DNA of 64,000 bases from Alitta virens (Eukaryota > Annelida > Polychaeta > Phyllodocida > Nereididae), in contig OW028585.1 of assembly GCA_932294295.1 (NCBI GenBank), positions 25,090,813-25,154,812 on the forward strand. The letters are read 5' to 3'. Both the position numbers and the translations under genes were made by a program. Each line of letters opens with the position of its first letter. Within the stretch, counting starts at the first letter, position 1. Positions 33,582 to 44,809 of this stretch are shown here, piece by piece. Below the pieces are notes generated by a model. It saw nothing but the letters and a program-made list of their open reading frames with translations, searched no databases and was not told the DNA's origin.

Positions 33582-34195
33582 CCTTCTATTCTATGTATGG
33601 CAAGCAAGTGACAAAAAAACCACTATATTTGCAACAATAGTCGGCATTAAAATATGAATACCATTACAGAGATAAAATTTTGAGCTCTCTAAAACGTGTC
33701 GAATTTTTTAAATCGTACCAGAATTAACGATTCTAGAGGCAAAAGCGTGGTGCAAAGTCATTGGTCTGTTCTGTCCGCAGATCTATACATCATCGCTTCG
33801 GAAAAACAATTGATCAAAACCAAATAATAAATCGTTTTTTATCCAAATCTACTAAACTATAAAAACCACATGGTTTTTCTATGTGGTATACAGGTTATTG
33901 TGGGATATTATCTGGTAAATGCAAAGAATAGGTACTGGTATGTGGTAAATGCAGTGTACCTGCTATGTTTCCTAGTGGGGATTTCCGTCATGTTCGTTCA
34001 AGCGAAACAGTCGGGATTAGGCCTATAATTGCATATCCCATCGCCATAAAACAAAGTCTCAGGGAATCATGTAATAAGAGCAATTCATGGCAATTGCAAC
34101 TGAGAACAATGTAGAAGCACTATATAGTCATTCTTAAATCAAAAATCTGTACAGATGGGGCCAGTAACCATCTGTTCAAAGAAACCTATGTCAAG
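33582..34195. other. Intergenic, no gene recognised
   Basis: No domain, splice pattern or known repeat found. Confidence 0.4.
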
Positions 34196-34405
34196 GGCTG
34201 AAGATGTTAAGCCATGTTACCTTTTTAACATCTAGATGTTATGATGCTGCCCAGATGTCAAGATGCTAACATTTTAACATCTACATGTTAAGATGTTAAG
34301 ATGCTGACATGTTAAGATGCTGACATTTTAACATCTACATGTTAAGATGTTAAGATGCTGACATTTTAACGGCTAGATGTTAAGATGCCAATATGTTAAA
34401 TGTTA
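34196..34405. repeat. Minisatellite with self-complementary units
   Basis: Imperfect tandem units of TTTTAACATCTACATGTTAA and GATGTTAAGATGCTGACA. AACATCTAGATGTT is itself palindromic. Confidence 0.88.
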
Positions 34406-34711
34406 ACAACGGAAATCATGTATACCTCAATCTGTAGGGCACATATACCTTTACATGCTGTCCTTCGCCTAATCGGAAGATGAAAATCTGACCTTAATGT
34501 ACTCAGACAAGGATTGTCGCAGGATGTCAGGATCATAAATCGTTGAGGCCAATATCTCAGAATCACAGACATTGTCATCACTTCTGGTTACAACAAACAA
34601 ATCTAAATGTAACATCTGTTTTACAACCGGTAATGAGTAATTTGAAAATTGCCAATGTTTCAGAATTACTGAATAAAATGTATTGGACTTTACCAGGTTG
34701 TTACAGTTATC

Positions 34712-34715
<4 letters not shown>

Positions 34716-34800
<85 letters not shown>
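34716..34800. repeat. (CA)n(TA)n microsatellite
   Basis: About 29 CA units followed by about 12 TA units. It creates long spurious frames on both strands. Confidence 0.97.
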
Positions 34801-34805
<5 letters not shown>

Positions 34806-35250
34806 AAGAAGACATGGATATTATTATCACATAATTTATTCAAGTTACCCTTAAAAAACAGGTTAAAAACAAAATTACAAAATGAAATAATTACAATAAA
34901 TGGACTAAACTGCTGACTTGCTCGGATGAAACATAACACCTTTGGAATAAATATAAAGAATCAAAAGCAAAATATGGAAGATATATCCACATAATTTGCT
35001 ATCTCTATCACTGGTTTTGTTTACATGTCTACTGATAAGATATGTACAACAGTAACACTTACCAGTCATACTGTTGCAGCTTTTCTTTGGCCATTTCAAA
35101 AGCCTTACGTCGTTGACGTCTACCACTTACTTTAAATTGAAGATTATAACTGACCTTTCTAGATTATGTATATAAATTTCATCTTGTGCAAATATTACTC
35201 AGCTCATGTATATATCAATACAACAAAAACATTATAATCTATACATACCA

Positions 35251-35625
35251 TCACCAAATTATCTCGCGGTCATTATCCGGCCAATCCCCTTGCCCCAGTC
35301 CAGCCACAGGGTTTGGAACAACTGTAATCAAATATATACAATGAAGCGACACCTTGTGATAGTGATACAAATACATCCTAGATGTCGCAGTTGTTGAATT
35401 TGACTATCATGCCACCTGGTGTTTAAGTAGGTAATGACAACTACATTATCATAGCTGATTTATTAAATTACCTAGGTCCTCATTCTCATCGCGAGGAGGT
35501 GCAGTAGGTGCCAGGATAGTCTGAGGTAACTGGTCCATCAGGTGTAGAATCGGCTCAGTTGCATTCCTTTGTACATCTCCATCACTCGGTCTCTATAGTC
35601 TTTAGCTGAGTATTTCTTAGTACAA
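35251..35625 (-). pseudogene. Two-exon coding remnant, unrecognised
   Basis: Minus-strand exon 35625-35472 has a TTTACAG acceptor and a CTAG|GTAATT donor. It reads KKYSAKDYRDRVMEMYKG, then after a one-base frameshift ATEPILHLMDQLPQTILAP and RDENEDL. The next exon, 35321-35251, begins after a TTACAG acceptor in the matching phase and reads VVPNPVAGLGQGDWPDND before a stop. A further piece at 35129-35063 (RRQRRKAFEMAKEKLQQYD, ending at a GTAAGT donor) may be another exon. I do not recognise the protein. It could be a decayed host gene or a transposon-encoded DNA-binding protein. Confidence 0.4.
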
Positions 35626-35639
35626 CTGTAAATAAATTA

Positions 35640-36324
35640 TATGTTCATCATAGCCAAGATGTTATTAACACCTCAATGTTAATCATTAAACGTCGGTATA
35701 TGGTACAGTGTATATCTTTTATTCTAGTTGAGTCCAATAAAGATTATTATTATCAATACTGATCCTCAGTAAGTTCCAATATTAAACTTTATTAAGAAGT
35801 CAACCGAGTGTAATCCTTTTTATGAAGAAAACCATAGCAAGCATCATCAAGAATGTCCATATAATTGTCAGAGGCAGAACAATTCTCAAAAAGGAAGCCT
35901 GTCATTTCAGTGTTAAGAGGGTGTCCATCCGGCCATAGTCGTCAAGACATGAAACTTCACCATGACATCCATTACATGCTGTTTATATAATAATGGAAAA
36001 TCTGAAAAAAATGCTAAATATTGTGTTAAATTGTGTTTCTGGAGCTGAATTCTAGCATTACAGCACTTACCCTAACAACATTTTTACTATGGTATTACTC
36101 TATATAGCTCAGTTGTGCATTTTGATAGTCACATTGACATATCTCAGCTGTGTTTTAAAATATTTAGCAAAAACAGTTTGCAGAGCAGAACTCACACACT
36201 ACTGCACCTACATGCATACAGAACCTTGTGAAAATATATCTTAAATGTCTATAGATACCTTTTTGGGGTTTCATGGCCATTAATGGCGGATAATTTTACA
36301 TAATGAGGAAAATATTAACATGCC
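35640..36324. other. Intergenic, no gene recognised
   Basis: AT-rich with no supported frame. Confidence 0.4.
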
Positions 36325-36560
36325 TAAGGCATCTGCCAATTCACATTGGCCAGCTCTACTGAGAGTCCCAGGCTCGATCCCCGGCCCGGGCACACTTCAT
36401 GCCCAACTGGATGTCGATTGTATGAACTATTGAATTGGCTTTGCCTTGTACTCGGTTTCCATGCTAAGTCAAGTAAAAGACCCAACCCATGGGGTAAATG
36501 TGTCACACGGTGTGGACACCAAGCCTCATCATTTCATGGTTTTCATCATTAAGTCTGTCT
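36325..36560 (+). mobile_element. SINE family 2 copy
   Basis: AAGGCATCTGCCAATTCACA, GGCTCGATCCCCGGCCCGG (box B region), ACTGGATGTCGATTG and GACCCAACCCATGGGGTAAA match 10459-10735. The extreme 5' end is missing. Confidence 0.8.
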
Positions 36561-37547
36561 CTCGCAGCTGGTCATATAAATTCTTCAGAGCCTCCAGTCC
36601 AAGTAGTGTTGAAACTTGAACACGAAAGTGCTGTTCAAGTTCTGTTCTGGAAATGAAAGTGCAACATCCGCACTCCTGCTTGCCTGTCGGATCAACACTG
36701 AACAATTTTAATGATGCCGATGTGCTTTGTGGGATTTGCTGAGGGTTTTGATGCAGCTCAGCCTATGTTTTTAGAGACGTGTCCTTTTTTTTTTTTTAGT
36801 TAAAGTGACAAATTAAGTCTATGATTAAAAAAATATGTAAAAAGATCAATACATCTATTTGTTCTTTTAGGATAAAATCAACAATAAATTTTCTCACAAT
36901 TTATTATATAATTACAATTTACACAAAATTTCTAGAGATAAAAAAAAGGTTCTTATTTTTTACAACCTTTTCTCTGAATTATTTTTTAGTCTCAGTAATT
37001 CATAGTACATGTATCACAAGCAATTCATGTATAATTGCAATGTACACGTAATTCTGAGTAATTTGCTGGTAATTTCTTTTAGAAAAAATTACTCATTATT
37101 ATTATTTTCTATGTGATACATCTTGTGGAGCCATGGTTGCTAGGTGTCTTGCAAAATGAACAGCTAAAACTGTACTACAGCTGGTTCCAATTAACTTATG
37201 CCACTGAAATTTTTTAATAATTTTTAATAATATGCAGTTATGTTATCTTGAAGAGTTTTTTTTATTTTTTTGGTACTTCAATGAATTCATTAGAAAACTT
37301 AATTTTCAGTGCAAGTGCTAATTCAATGGGATTTTTCAAGCATGACCAATCCCATAATGAGATCATAATGACAGTTAGATGAATGCTAATCAGCTTAAGT
37401 TTTAGAAATTACTATCACTGAAAAACAGTTTCTCTGACAATGACTGACGGCTTTCTTGTCAAATTCCTTTGTATATTGGTCATTAATTAGCGCACTCAGG
37501 ACACATCTGGCATATTTTCAGCAATTGCACAGAGGGATAATCACAAG
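36561..37547. other. Upstream region of the plus-strand lectin gene
   Basis: AT-rich. GTATATTGG near 37471, about 75 nt before the ATG, is a possible TATA box. No GATA motif comparable to the other two paralogues was seen. Confidence 0.4.
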
Positions 37548-40500
37548 ATGTGGAGAATTGCAGTGATATTGTTACTATCTACAAGTAAGTCATGGTTTAA
37601 ATACTTTCATACAAATTAATATCAATGCTGTGGTATTTAAATAGACATAATTACAGAAGAACTAACACTACTAAGCTAGTTGCAGGTAAGAGATTATAAC
37701 TTCATGAAATAAAATACAAAATATATGCAGCTGCTGTGTATAGCATTTAAATCAATTAGGAAATCAGTTTACCTTGCACAAAGAAAATAGATTGGTCATG
37801 CAATGGACTTTGGCAGTTGTATTAGGTAATGGAAATGAGAATCATATAGGGTGAAGTTGGGTAATATGGGCAAGATACATTTTTAATATGAGCACATTTA
37901 GCAGTACTCATGGGCACCTTGCAGTAACTGAAAGTCATCAATATTCAATGGTACATGCTCACACCTGTTGGAATTTTCAAGTATATGAAAGGTTATCATC
38001 TATAGACCAGACAGCACATTTGAGGCTTCTATTGTTTTTGTGTAATGCAGAATTAAAATTTACCTCTCATTTCTTTCTTTGTTTTTGTTAAAGGGAAAAG
38101 CCTGCAGAATATGCTTATTTGGTGTAGATATATTAACCTGATTTTTTTTCATGGCGAATACACTTTTCTTCAATCATCACTCATTTTCAATGGCCTTGTG
38201 ATGTCAGAAATTCTCAGAGCCGCCTAAAATGAAAGGCGCATTTTGTTGGGTAATATGGGCATTGGGGATTCATGCTATCTTTAGTAATGCTTAAAAATGT
38301 GCAAAATAAATATGGGCCCATAGATGTTTAACATGAGCACTGCTAAATGTGCTCATATTAATCATTTATCTTGCCCACATTAAACTTTGGCACTTATAGT
38401 TGAGTTTAATATTGGCATTTTAGAGCTCAAATTTTCAGAATGAGATGCCCATGAAGCACCACCATGGTTTAATATGGGCACTTTTTTTAAGCCATAATAT
38501 TTCAAAACTATATTGGATATGCATACTGTATGCTCAGGATTTATAGCAAAAATAGTTATGCATTTTCCATATTAAGTTTCATCACAGCATTAGCCAGACA
38601 AAAGTATGCCCACATTACCCAACTTTACCCAAGAAGTTTTTAAGAAATCAAGAGATTTAATTTTCAGTATTTCCAAGGTTACCATGACCAATTATTTACT
38701 TTACCAGTTGTCATTCTATATACTTTTAAATTCTCAATTTTATTGTAGATTTGAAAAGGTATGGAGCCATGGATCCTAATAACGGTGAGTAAATTATTAA
38801 GATTTTAATTGTATTGTATATAATTGCTTCTAAAAAGTGAAAATATATTGATGAAGTATTTTTATTCCTAAATAATGTTACTTTGCAATATAGTTCCTGT
38901 ACTAATTAACCCTTATGGTGTCAGGATAAAATTGATAAATTGTTTAAAGTATAGCCTGGCAGCAGTTCTATTATTTTTCGTGGTATTTTGCAACAGATTG
39001 ATAAATATCGGTTCGGGCTATATACATGCATTGGTGCCTCCTATTACCAATTCACATCCTTGAAAACTAGTAATTACGGTTTCATTGGCAATAACTAAGT
39101 CATTTTTAAGAAGCAGAGGTTGAAATTGCCGATTCGCTGCGTTAACATGACGATTGTGTAAAATAACAGCGTCTCAAGTAAATCTTATTTTTCCGTATAG
39201 AATAGATTAGTAAAGCTTATTTTCACTGGGCACGAGCAGAACAGAGCTGAGTGTGACAGAACAGTGCAGAAATGACTTGGGTGACCATAATTGGAAGTTC
39301 TAAATGAGCATTCGATTATCTAATCTTTTTCATTAGCCAAACATGTGCTCCAACATTTATATTATACCTAAGATAGGATAGAATACCACGAAACATTACA
39401 AGAACCACTGCATGGCCCTCATTCTATTTTGGCTACATAGAGCATTGGCTTCAGGGCAAATTTTGCAAATATTATTTTCATTACATTTGGCCATTACACT
39501 ACTCCCTAGTGACAGTAGTGGAGCGGATTTGGAATCTGAAGTTTAATCTGAATCTATATAATTATTTGATTACTAATAACTTTGTCCAATACATTCCCAG
39601 ATTGTGTGGACAACTGCACAGGGGTTGCTGATGGAGATTTCCCTTCTTGTCACGGCTGCTTAACATTTGTGAAATGTTCTAATGAAATCTTGTATATCTT
39701 TGATTGTCCCAGTGACCTTGATTGGGATGATAATAAGAAACGTTGTGAATATGTTTCGACAACATGCAGTAAGTCAAGCTTTTCTTTGTATGTTAAATTA
39801 TATTAAATCTAATAACAAGAAATGAAATAATCAACAACAAAACAAATATTTAAAAAACATATATACATTTGCTTTAGATACAAGAACTGTTGTTGTAGCC
39901 TTTTGTACAATAAAACAAAAGCTATAAATTCGCTTTAGATGTTTGAACTCATATCGCTTTTTGTACAATAAAGAAAAATCTATACATTTGCTTAAGATAT
40001 TAGAACCCTTGCTATAGTTACAACAACATAATTATCACAACTAGTGACAACTAACATAGTTTTCATAGTATTAATATTTGATTGAAAATGATTTTCTTCT
40101 TTCAAGCTACTGACAGGAAACGGATACCAGATATCATTCCTGGAGGTAAGCATTAATCATATGATAAGAAATTTGGCTCTTGAGATGGACATCGATCAGT
40201 CGTGATCACAGAGATAAACGGCAAAATACATAAAACATTAGCTTGTGATTCATGTGACTTCATTATAGGTTGTGAAATAAGCTGTGAAGGCTTGACAGAT
40301 GGAGATTACATATCATGTACATCGTGTGACAAATACGTATCATGCAGTGGTGGAATATTTTATGGTAACCGACCATGTCCAGCCGGGACTGTGTGGAATG
40401 ATGATACTAAAAACTGCGCTTATAGCAACTCTAAATGTGGTAAGTTTGACGAATCATTACTTTTCACTCTGAAAGAGCATGGAAACCACTGCATAAGTCT

Positions 40501-43500
40501 GGTTTTTGTATAGGAAAATAACCCAGGGAATAACATTCAGAGAATGAATTTATTGTCACATGGCAGCAAAAGTCCTTCACTACTTCTGGTGTTATTTGGA
40601 AATTTAAATCTTTTTTTTTTTTCTGTAATTAAAAATGGGTTTTAGTGTCTGCTATCCTGAACGAGCTCAGCCAATATTACATTTTACACCCTTGGCAGGC
40701 CTGTTCTATATTGAGCCGTTCTCAACTCCTTGTAGTATACACCCAGTGTGCAGCCATTAGTTCCTCGATCCATGTTAATTGTGGCTGGGTTTGAAACCAC
40801 AAACATTAAAGATTTATAATTCATTTTCCAAAGCCTTTTTGAAAATTTACAAAGTTTTCCAGACAGCTAGGGACCTTACGTTGCTCTCATGCTCTAACTG
40901 ATAAATTACCAAGAAAAAAAGGACAAAAAAATAAAAGTAAAGGAAAATGAAATAAATATATTAAGTCCAATTGTACATGGCCAAATGTGCCACGTGCGTT
41001 TTCCATGAGAAGGATAAACGCATGGTTTTTAGCTAATTATAATGAAGCAAAAACCATGTGTTTTCCATGCGTTTATCCAAACGCATGGAAAACACACATG
41101 GCACTATTGGCCATGTAGTGGTAGTATGCAAAATCATTGACTTGATAAGATTATTATCTGGCATTGAGGAGCATATTGGGTCCGTCGTGCTCCAGCATTT
41201 TATAGTGCAGCCTCGCTTTCTCTAGATCTAAAAATAGCTCAGCTGCTGTCAGTTTGTCTCTTGATTGTCACACGAGCACCCTACCAACCAACCACTCACA
41301 CCATTGTTGACCGGGATTGAAACTCGGAACGAGGCTGAATGCGGGTCAAATGACCTCGCAGAGTAAGTGACCTTTTTTAAGTCTGTCTGAACAAGGGCAC
41401 TGGCAATATTTCGCTTATTTAGCCAGTGGAGGTTACTTTATAGTGTCTAAATTAGGTAAGAAATAAGTAGGCATGAAGTATTAGTGTATTCATGCATATG
41501 CATTTTACTCCACAGAGTCACTTCAATATCATTATGCAGCCAAAAATATTTTAAAAAATTCAAAAATATTAGATAAAGTGATGAAAATTGGTACGAAAAG
41601 CTCTATTAATTTCATATATAACACTCAAGAGTATAGAAAATGTAGACATATATAAATACCTAGGCCACATCATCACAAATAACCAGAAACGCATACATCA
41701 CAAGGTGACAAGTCACTTAATAACCCAAGCCCAAAAGGCTCTCTTTGCTCTACGAAGTAAACTTAAACCAGCATTGGGTCATATACCCCCTTTTCTTGCC
41801 ATAAAAAGGTTTGCCAGTTATATACTTCCCATTCTATATATAATAGTGTACTATGGTCACAAAATTCCCCTATTTCTGAAATAGAGAAAGTGCAATTAGG
41901 TTACCTGAAGAATGTATTAAATGTACGAAAACAAACCCCTTCCTTAGCTGTGTATGCAGAAACAGGACGATTTACACTTCACATCAGACAAAAACTTGCT
42001 ACAGTAAACTACTGGGCAAGACTTCAGACAATGCCTAATAGTGAAATATTAAATAAGTGCTTGAAAATACAAGAAAAACTACACACAAATGGTCAGAGAA
42101 ACTGGTACACTAAAGTAAAGCATATCATCTCTGAAGCAAACATAATTAATTGGCAAGCTCTAGAACCCACATACTGACAAATAAGATAAAACTAGTACTT
42201 TATGACAATGAAAAGGATAGAATTCTTCATGAAATAAATGACACAAACGCCCAACCTAAACTAAGGACCTATAAAACATTTAAAACCAGCTACTGCATTG
42301 AGCCATACCTACTATTAAATCTGCCCAAAAAAAACATACAGTAATATAGCAAGATGCAGAGTTAGCTCCCACAAACTTAAAATTGAAACTGGTAGACATG
42401 AATCCCCAAAACTTCCTTTGCATGAGAGAATATGTGAATATTGTGACAGTGGTGAAATAGAAGATGAATCTCACTGCTTACTGACATGTAATAAAAATGA
42501 AATACCAAGGCTAGAATTACTTAAGATAGCAACAGATAGTATACCTAATTTTCATGACCTAGACAAATCTCAACAATTCCAAGCCCTATTGTCATGTAAG
42601 AATCCAGAAGTGCTAAAGGCATTAGGCAACTTTCTAAATAGAGATTTTCATAATGTTAATTCAGTATTGGTGCCCCCCTTCCACTAGACAGGGAACCTTT
42701 CAATTCAAACACCCCATTATGACAATCTCAGAGGTCAGCGCAATGTTGCTCTGAAGATCCCACTCATTGACCCAGCCCATGGACACCCCCTTTCGCCGTT
42801 TCAGAGGTCAGCGCAATGTTGCTCTGAAGATCCCACCCACTGACCCAACCCATGGACACCTTCTTTTGCCATTTCAAACTGACTTTTTATTCAAATTTGT
42901 TTTGAAATCATTACAGTATTACCCACTTGAAGTATTGACCTGTACAGTATTAACTCTCATTTTTATATTCATGTATGTATATGTAAACAAAACTAGAACC
43001 GACTTGCGTTTATCAAGTAAATATTTAGAAATACTAGTAGATTATAGATTGTATATATAGTAGATGTAGACACTAGACTTGTTTTTATTATGTTGTATAT
43101 TTGTTTGTTTTGTAATGTTGTATGACACATGTATCAATTCCTGATATCAGGCTTGTCAATAAAACGATATATATATATATATATATTTATCATGGCCGTA
43201 GCAGATACTGCACGAGACACTGTGCAGTAATTGTTATATCATATGGGCTTTCAATTTACACAAGAAAAAGGGCTGTTAAGAATACAATTAACAGTGTGAA
43301 TAGTCTCCTGAAACCATGATTATTTAACATGGCAAAGAAATCCTGGGCCTATCTTACTCAATAATTTTTTTCATTAATTCTTTTCTTACTCTTTTTATCA
43401 TTATTTACATTGATATATGATGGCAGCCCACAACATTTCAAATTATCTAATTTTTTCTGTTTTGAGCAACTGAACAAAGCGTAGATTGTTTAAGGAAAGA

Positions 43501-44607
43501 GCCCAATTGCCTGTTTTAGAAAAGACCTATTTCTCCACCTAATTTAAATGGGCTCATCTGCTCGCCTCTCAGCTCAAGTGCAACCGACGAAAACATTGTC
43601 AAGATATAACTCTAGTATAGGTGTAGTATAACCATTGACGACGGCATGTTCAGTGCCTGTAGCATGTTGGAATGCAGCTATTTGCTAGCTGTGATGCTAT
43701 ATGAGCAGAGGCCATTGCTCTGATGCTTGCATCTAACTCTTGTTTTCTAATTTGCAGGCACGATTGAGACAGCATGCGAGTCGAACGATGTAGTAGTAAC
43801 CCCTCCGATACATCTCACTTGCCTCAAAGGAAAGACAATTGTTATTAATTGGGGTGTTTATGGTCGATTTGAGTTAAACCTGGAAGAATGTCCTTACTAC
43901 AAAAATTCCCAATTAAAACTATGCAAAAGAGATCCTGAGTTCACAAAGTAAGTGAATTATAATAATAATTATCTGTGTTAAATACTCTTATATTGTAGAC
44001 AGTCATGCAAGTTAAATGCCACAGTAATACCCAGTTAAGTAAACAAACACATTTATTTGATGCAAAAGCATACACGTTTGCCCAGTAAATACTTCTTAAA
44101 ATGCTCCAGTGACAGGTTCTGTAAATTGTGAACTTTACATTATATTCATATTTCATCTTTTAAACCCTTTGGTTTGCAACATTGTCTGTTGTCCTTGAAA
44201 GTTGTGATGAGGATGGTAACCCTTGGGTCAAGATCTTGCAAAATGCACACATCAGTTATGCCTGTCTAGCTATCCCATACCTAGCAGAGATATACAACCT
44301 AACCAGTTAACTTGTCTTTTAACATTATGTAACTGGCCTATATCCAACACTTAACTAAGTTCTGCTTTTTTACAGGACCCAAGTCAAAGGACTTTGCGAT
44401 GGAAGAAGCAGTTGTCTATTTTCTGCGAGTAATGATTTATTTGGGGATCCATGCAGAGGGACATACAAAGTTTTGAAGGCAGGGTGCTACTTCTTCCTAT
44501 TAGCAGCTTTAAAAAAAATACAATTTTACCTATATGCTTGCTTGTAAATTATCCTAAATTAAGTCAGTTTTTCTTATTTATTTCAGGTGGATTACAGTTG
44601 CAAGTAG
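37548..44607 (+). CDS. Secreted protein with two CBM14 domains and a SUEL lectin
   Basis: Eight exons, 254 aa predicted: 37548-37584, 38749-38784, 39601-39768, 40107-40145, 40269-40439, 43758-43947, 44376-44478 and 44587-44607, in frame throughout. Exon 1 is a signal peptide (MWRIAVILLLST). Exons 3 and 5 are each a CBM14 domain with eight cysteines (GDFPSCHGC...WDDNKKRC; GDYISCTSC...RPCPAGTVW). Exons 6-8 form a SUEL lectin with eight cysteines, VYGR, the canonical FGDPCRGTYK and the end KVDYSCK-stop. Introns 1-5 are all phase 1, so exons 2-5 are symmetrical. Intron 7 reads AAG|GCAGGG at its donor and TTTCAG at its acceptor, so it is best modelled as GC-AG; reading through would end in an unrelated tail. 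Expected to bind chitin and rhamnose/galactose-type glycans outside the cell. Related to the genes at 1292-4310 and 15996-27019. Confidence 0.9.
37849..38632. mobile_element. TIR element in intron 1 of the lectin gene
   Basis: Left end GGGTGAAGTTGGGTAATATG and right end CATTACCCAACTTTACCC are inverted repeats. A second inverted pair lies inside (ATATGAGCACATTTAGCAGT near 37886 and its reverse near 38337). About 784 bp, non-coding; no clear target duplication seen. Confidence 0.8.
38947..39215. repeat. Dispersed repeat shared with 1752-2065
   Basis: TATAGCCTGGCAGCAGTTCT, TTTTCGTGGTATTTTGCAAC and TTGAAATTGCCGATTCGCTG match in order and strand. Intron 2 of the lectin gene. Confidence 0.7.
39861..40016. 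repeat. ~61-bp tandem repeat, 2.5 units
   Basis: Units begin TATACATTTGCTTTAGATA and contain TTTTGTACAATAAA. Intron 3 of the lectin gene. Confidence 0.8.
40640..40974. other. Possible SINE debris in lectin intron 5
   Basis: CACCCTTGGCAGGCCTGTTC resembles 8275-8300 (CACCTTGGCAGGCCAATCC), and GGGTTTGAAACCAC near 40790 is box B-like. Too diverged to classify. Confidence 0.3.
40975..41116. mobile_element. Palindromic MITE-like element, copy 4
   Basis: ACATGGCCAAATGTGCCACG ... ATTGGCCATGT, flanked by TA on both sides, in intron 5 of the plus-strand lectin gene. Same family as 1381-1532. Confidence 0.85.
41210..41400 (-). mobile_element. Possible tRNA-derived SINE fragment
   Basis: Read on the minus strand, CGAGTTTCAATCCCGGTCAA resembles a box B. 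No box A or body could be assigned, so this is tentative. Confidence 0.3.
41560..43165 (+). mobile_element. LINE 3' half in lectin intron 5
   Basis: 41588-41884 reads VDIYKYLGHIITNNQK and ALFALRSKLKPALGH. 41890-42177 reads LGYLKNVLNVRKQTPSLAVY. 42418-42687 has the C-terminal zinc-finger-like motif ICEYCDSGEIEDESHCLLTC. The 3' end reads CTTGTCAATAAAACG followed by an AT tail. Interrupted by stops; 5'-truncated. Confidence 0.82.
42727..42865. repeat. ~70-bp direct tandem duplication
   Basis: CAGAGGTCAGCGCAATGTTG through CCATGGACACC occurs twice in succession with few changes, in the LINE 3' UTR. Confidence 0.88.
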
Positions 44608-44796
44608 TCAAATGTTGTTGACCTGGAAATTGGTACAGTGCATGATGCCATCAGCTGACCATAAATATAATTGATCACTTTTTGAGTGGTAAAAAAATTC
44701 ATTGGTTTAAATCATTCATAATGACATGCTATGGCTTCTTCAAAATATCAGTATATAACCAAAGATGAACTCGTTTTCTCGTGATGTCTCCTATAA

Positions 44797-44802
44797 AATA
44801 AA
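44797..44802 (+). terminator. Poly(A) signal of plus-strand lectin gene
   Basis: AATAAA about 190 nt after the stop codon at 44605-44607. Confidence 0.55.
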
Positions 44803-44809
44803 AGGTGTT

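Noticed and set aside
34469..34939. 156-codon minus-strand frame with a VCVC run
   Set aside because: Produced by the (CA)n(TA)n microsatellite.
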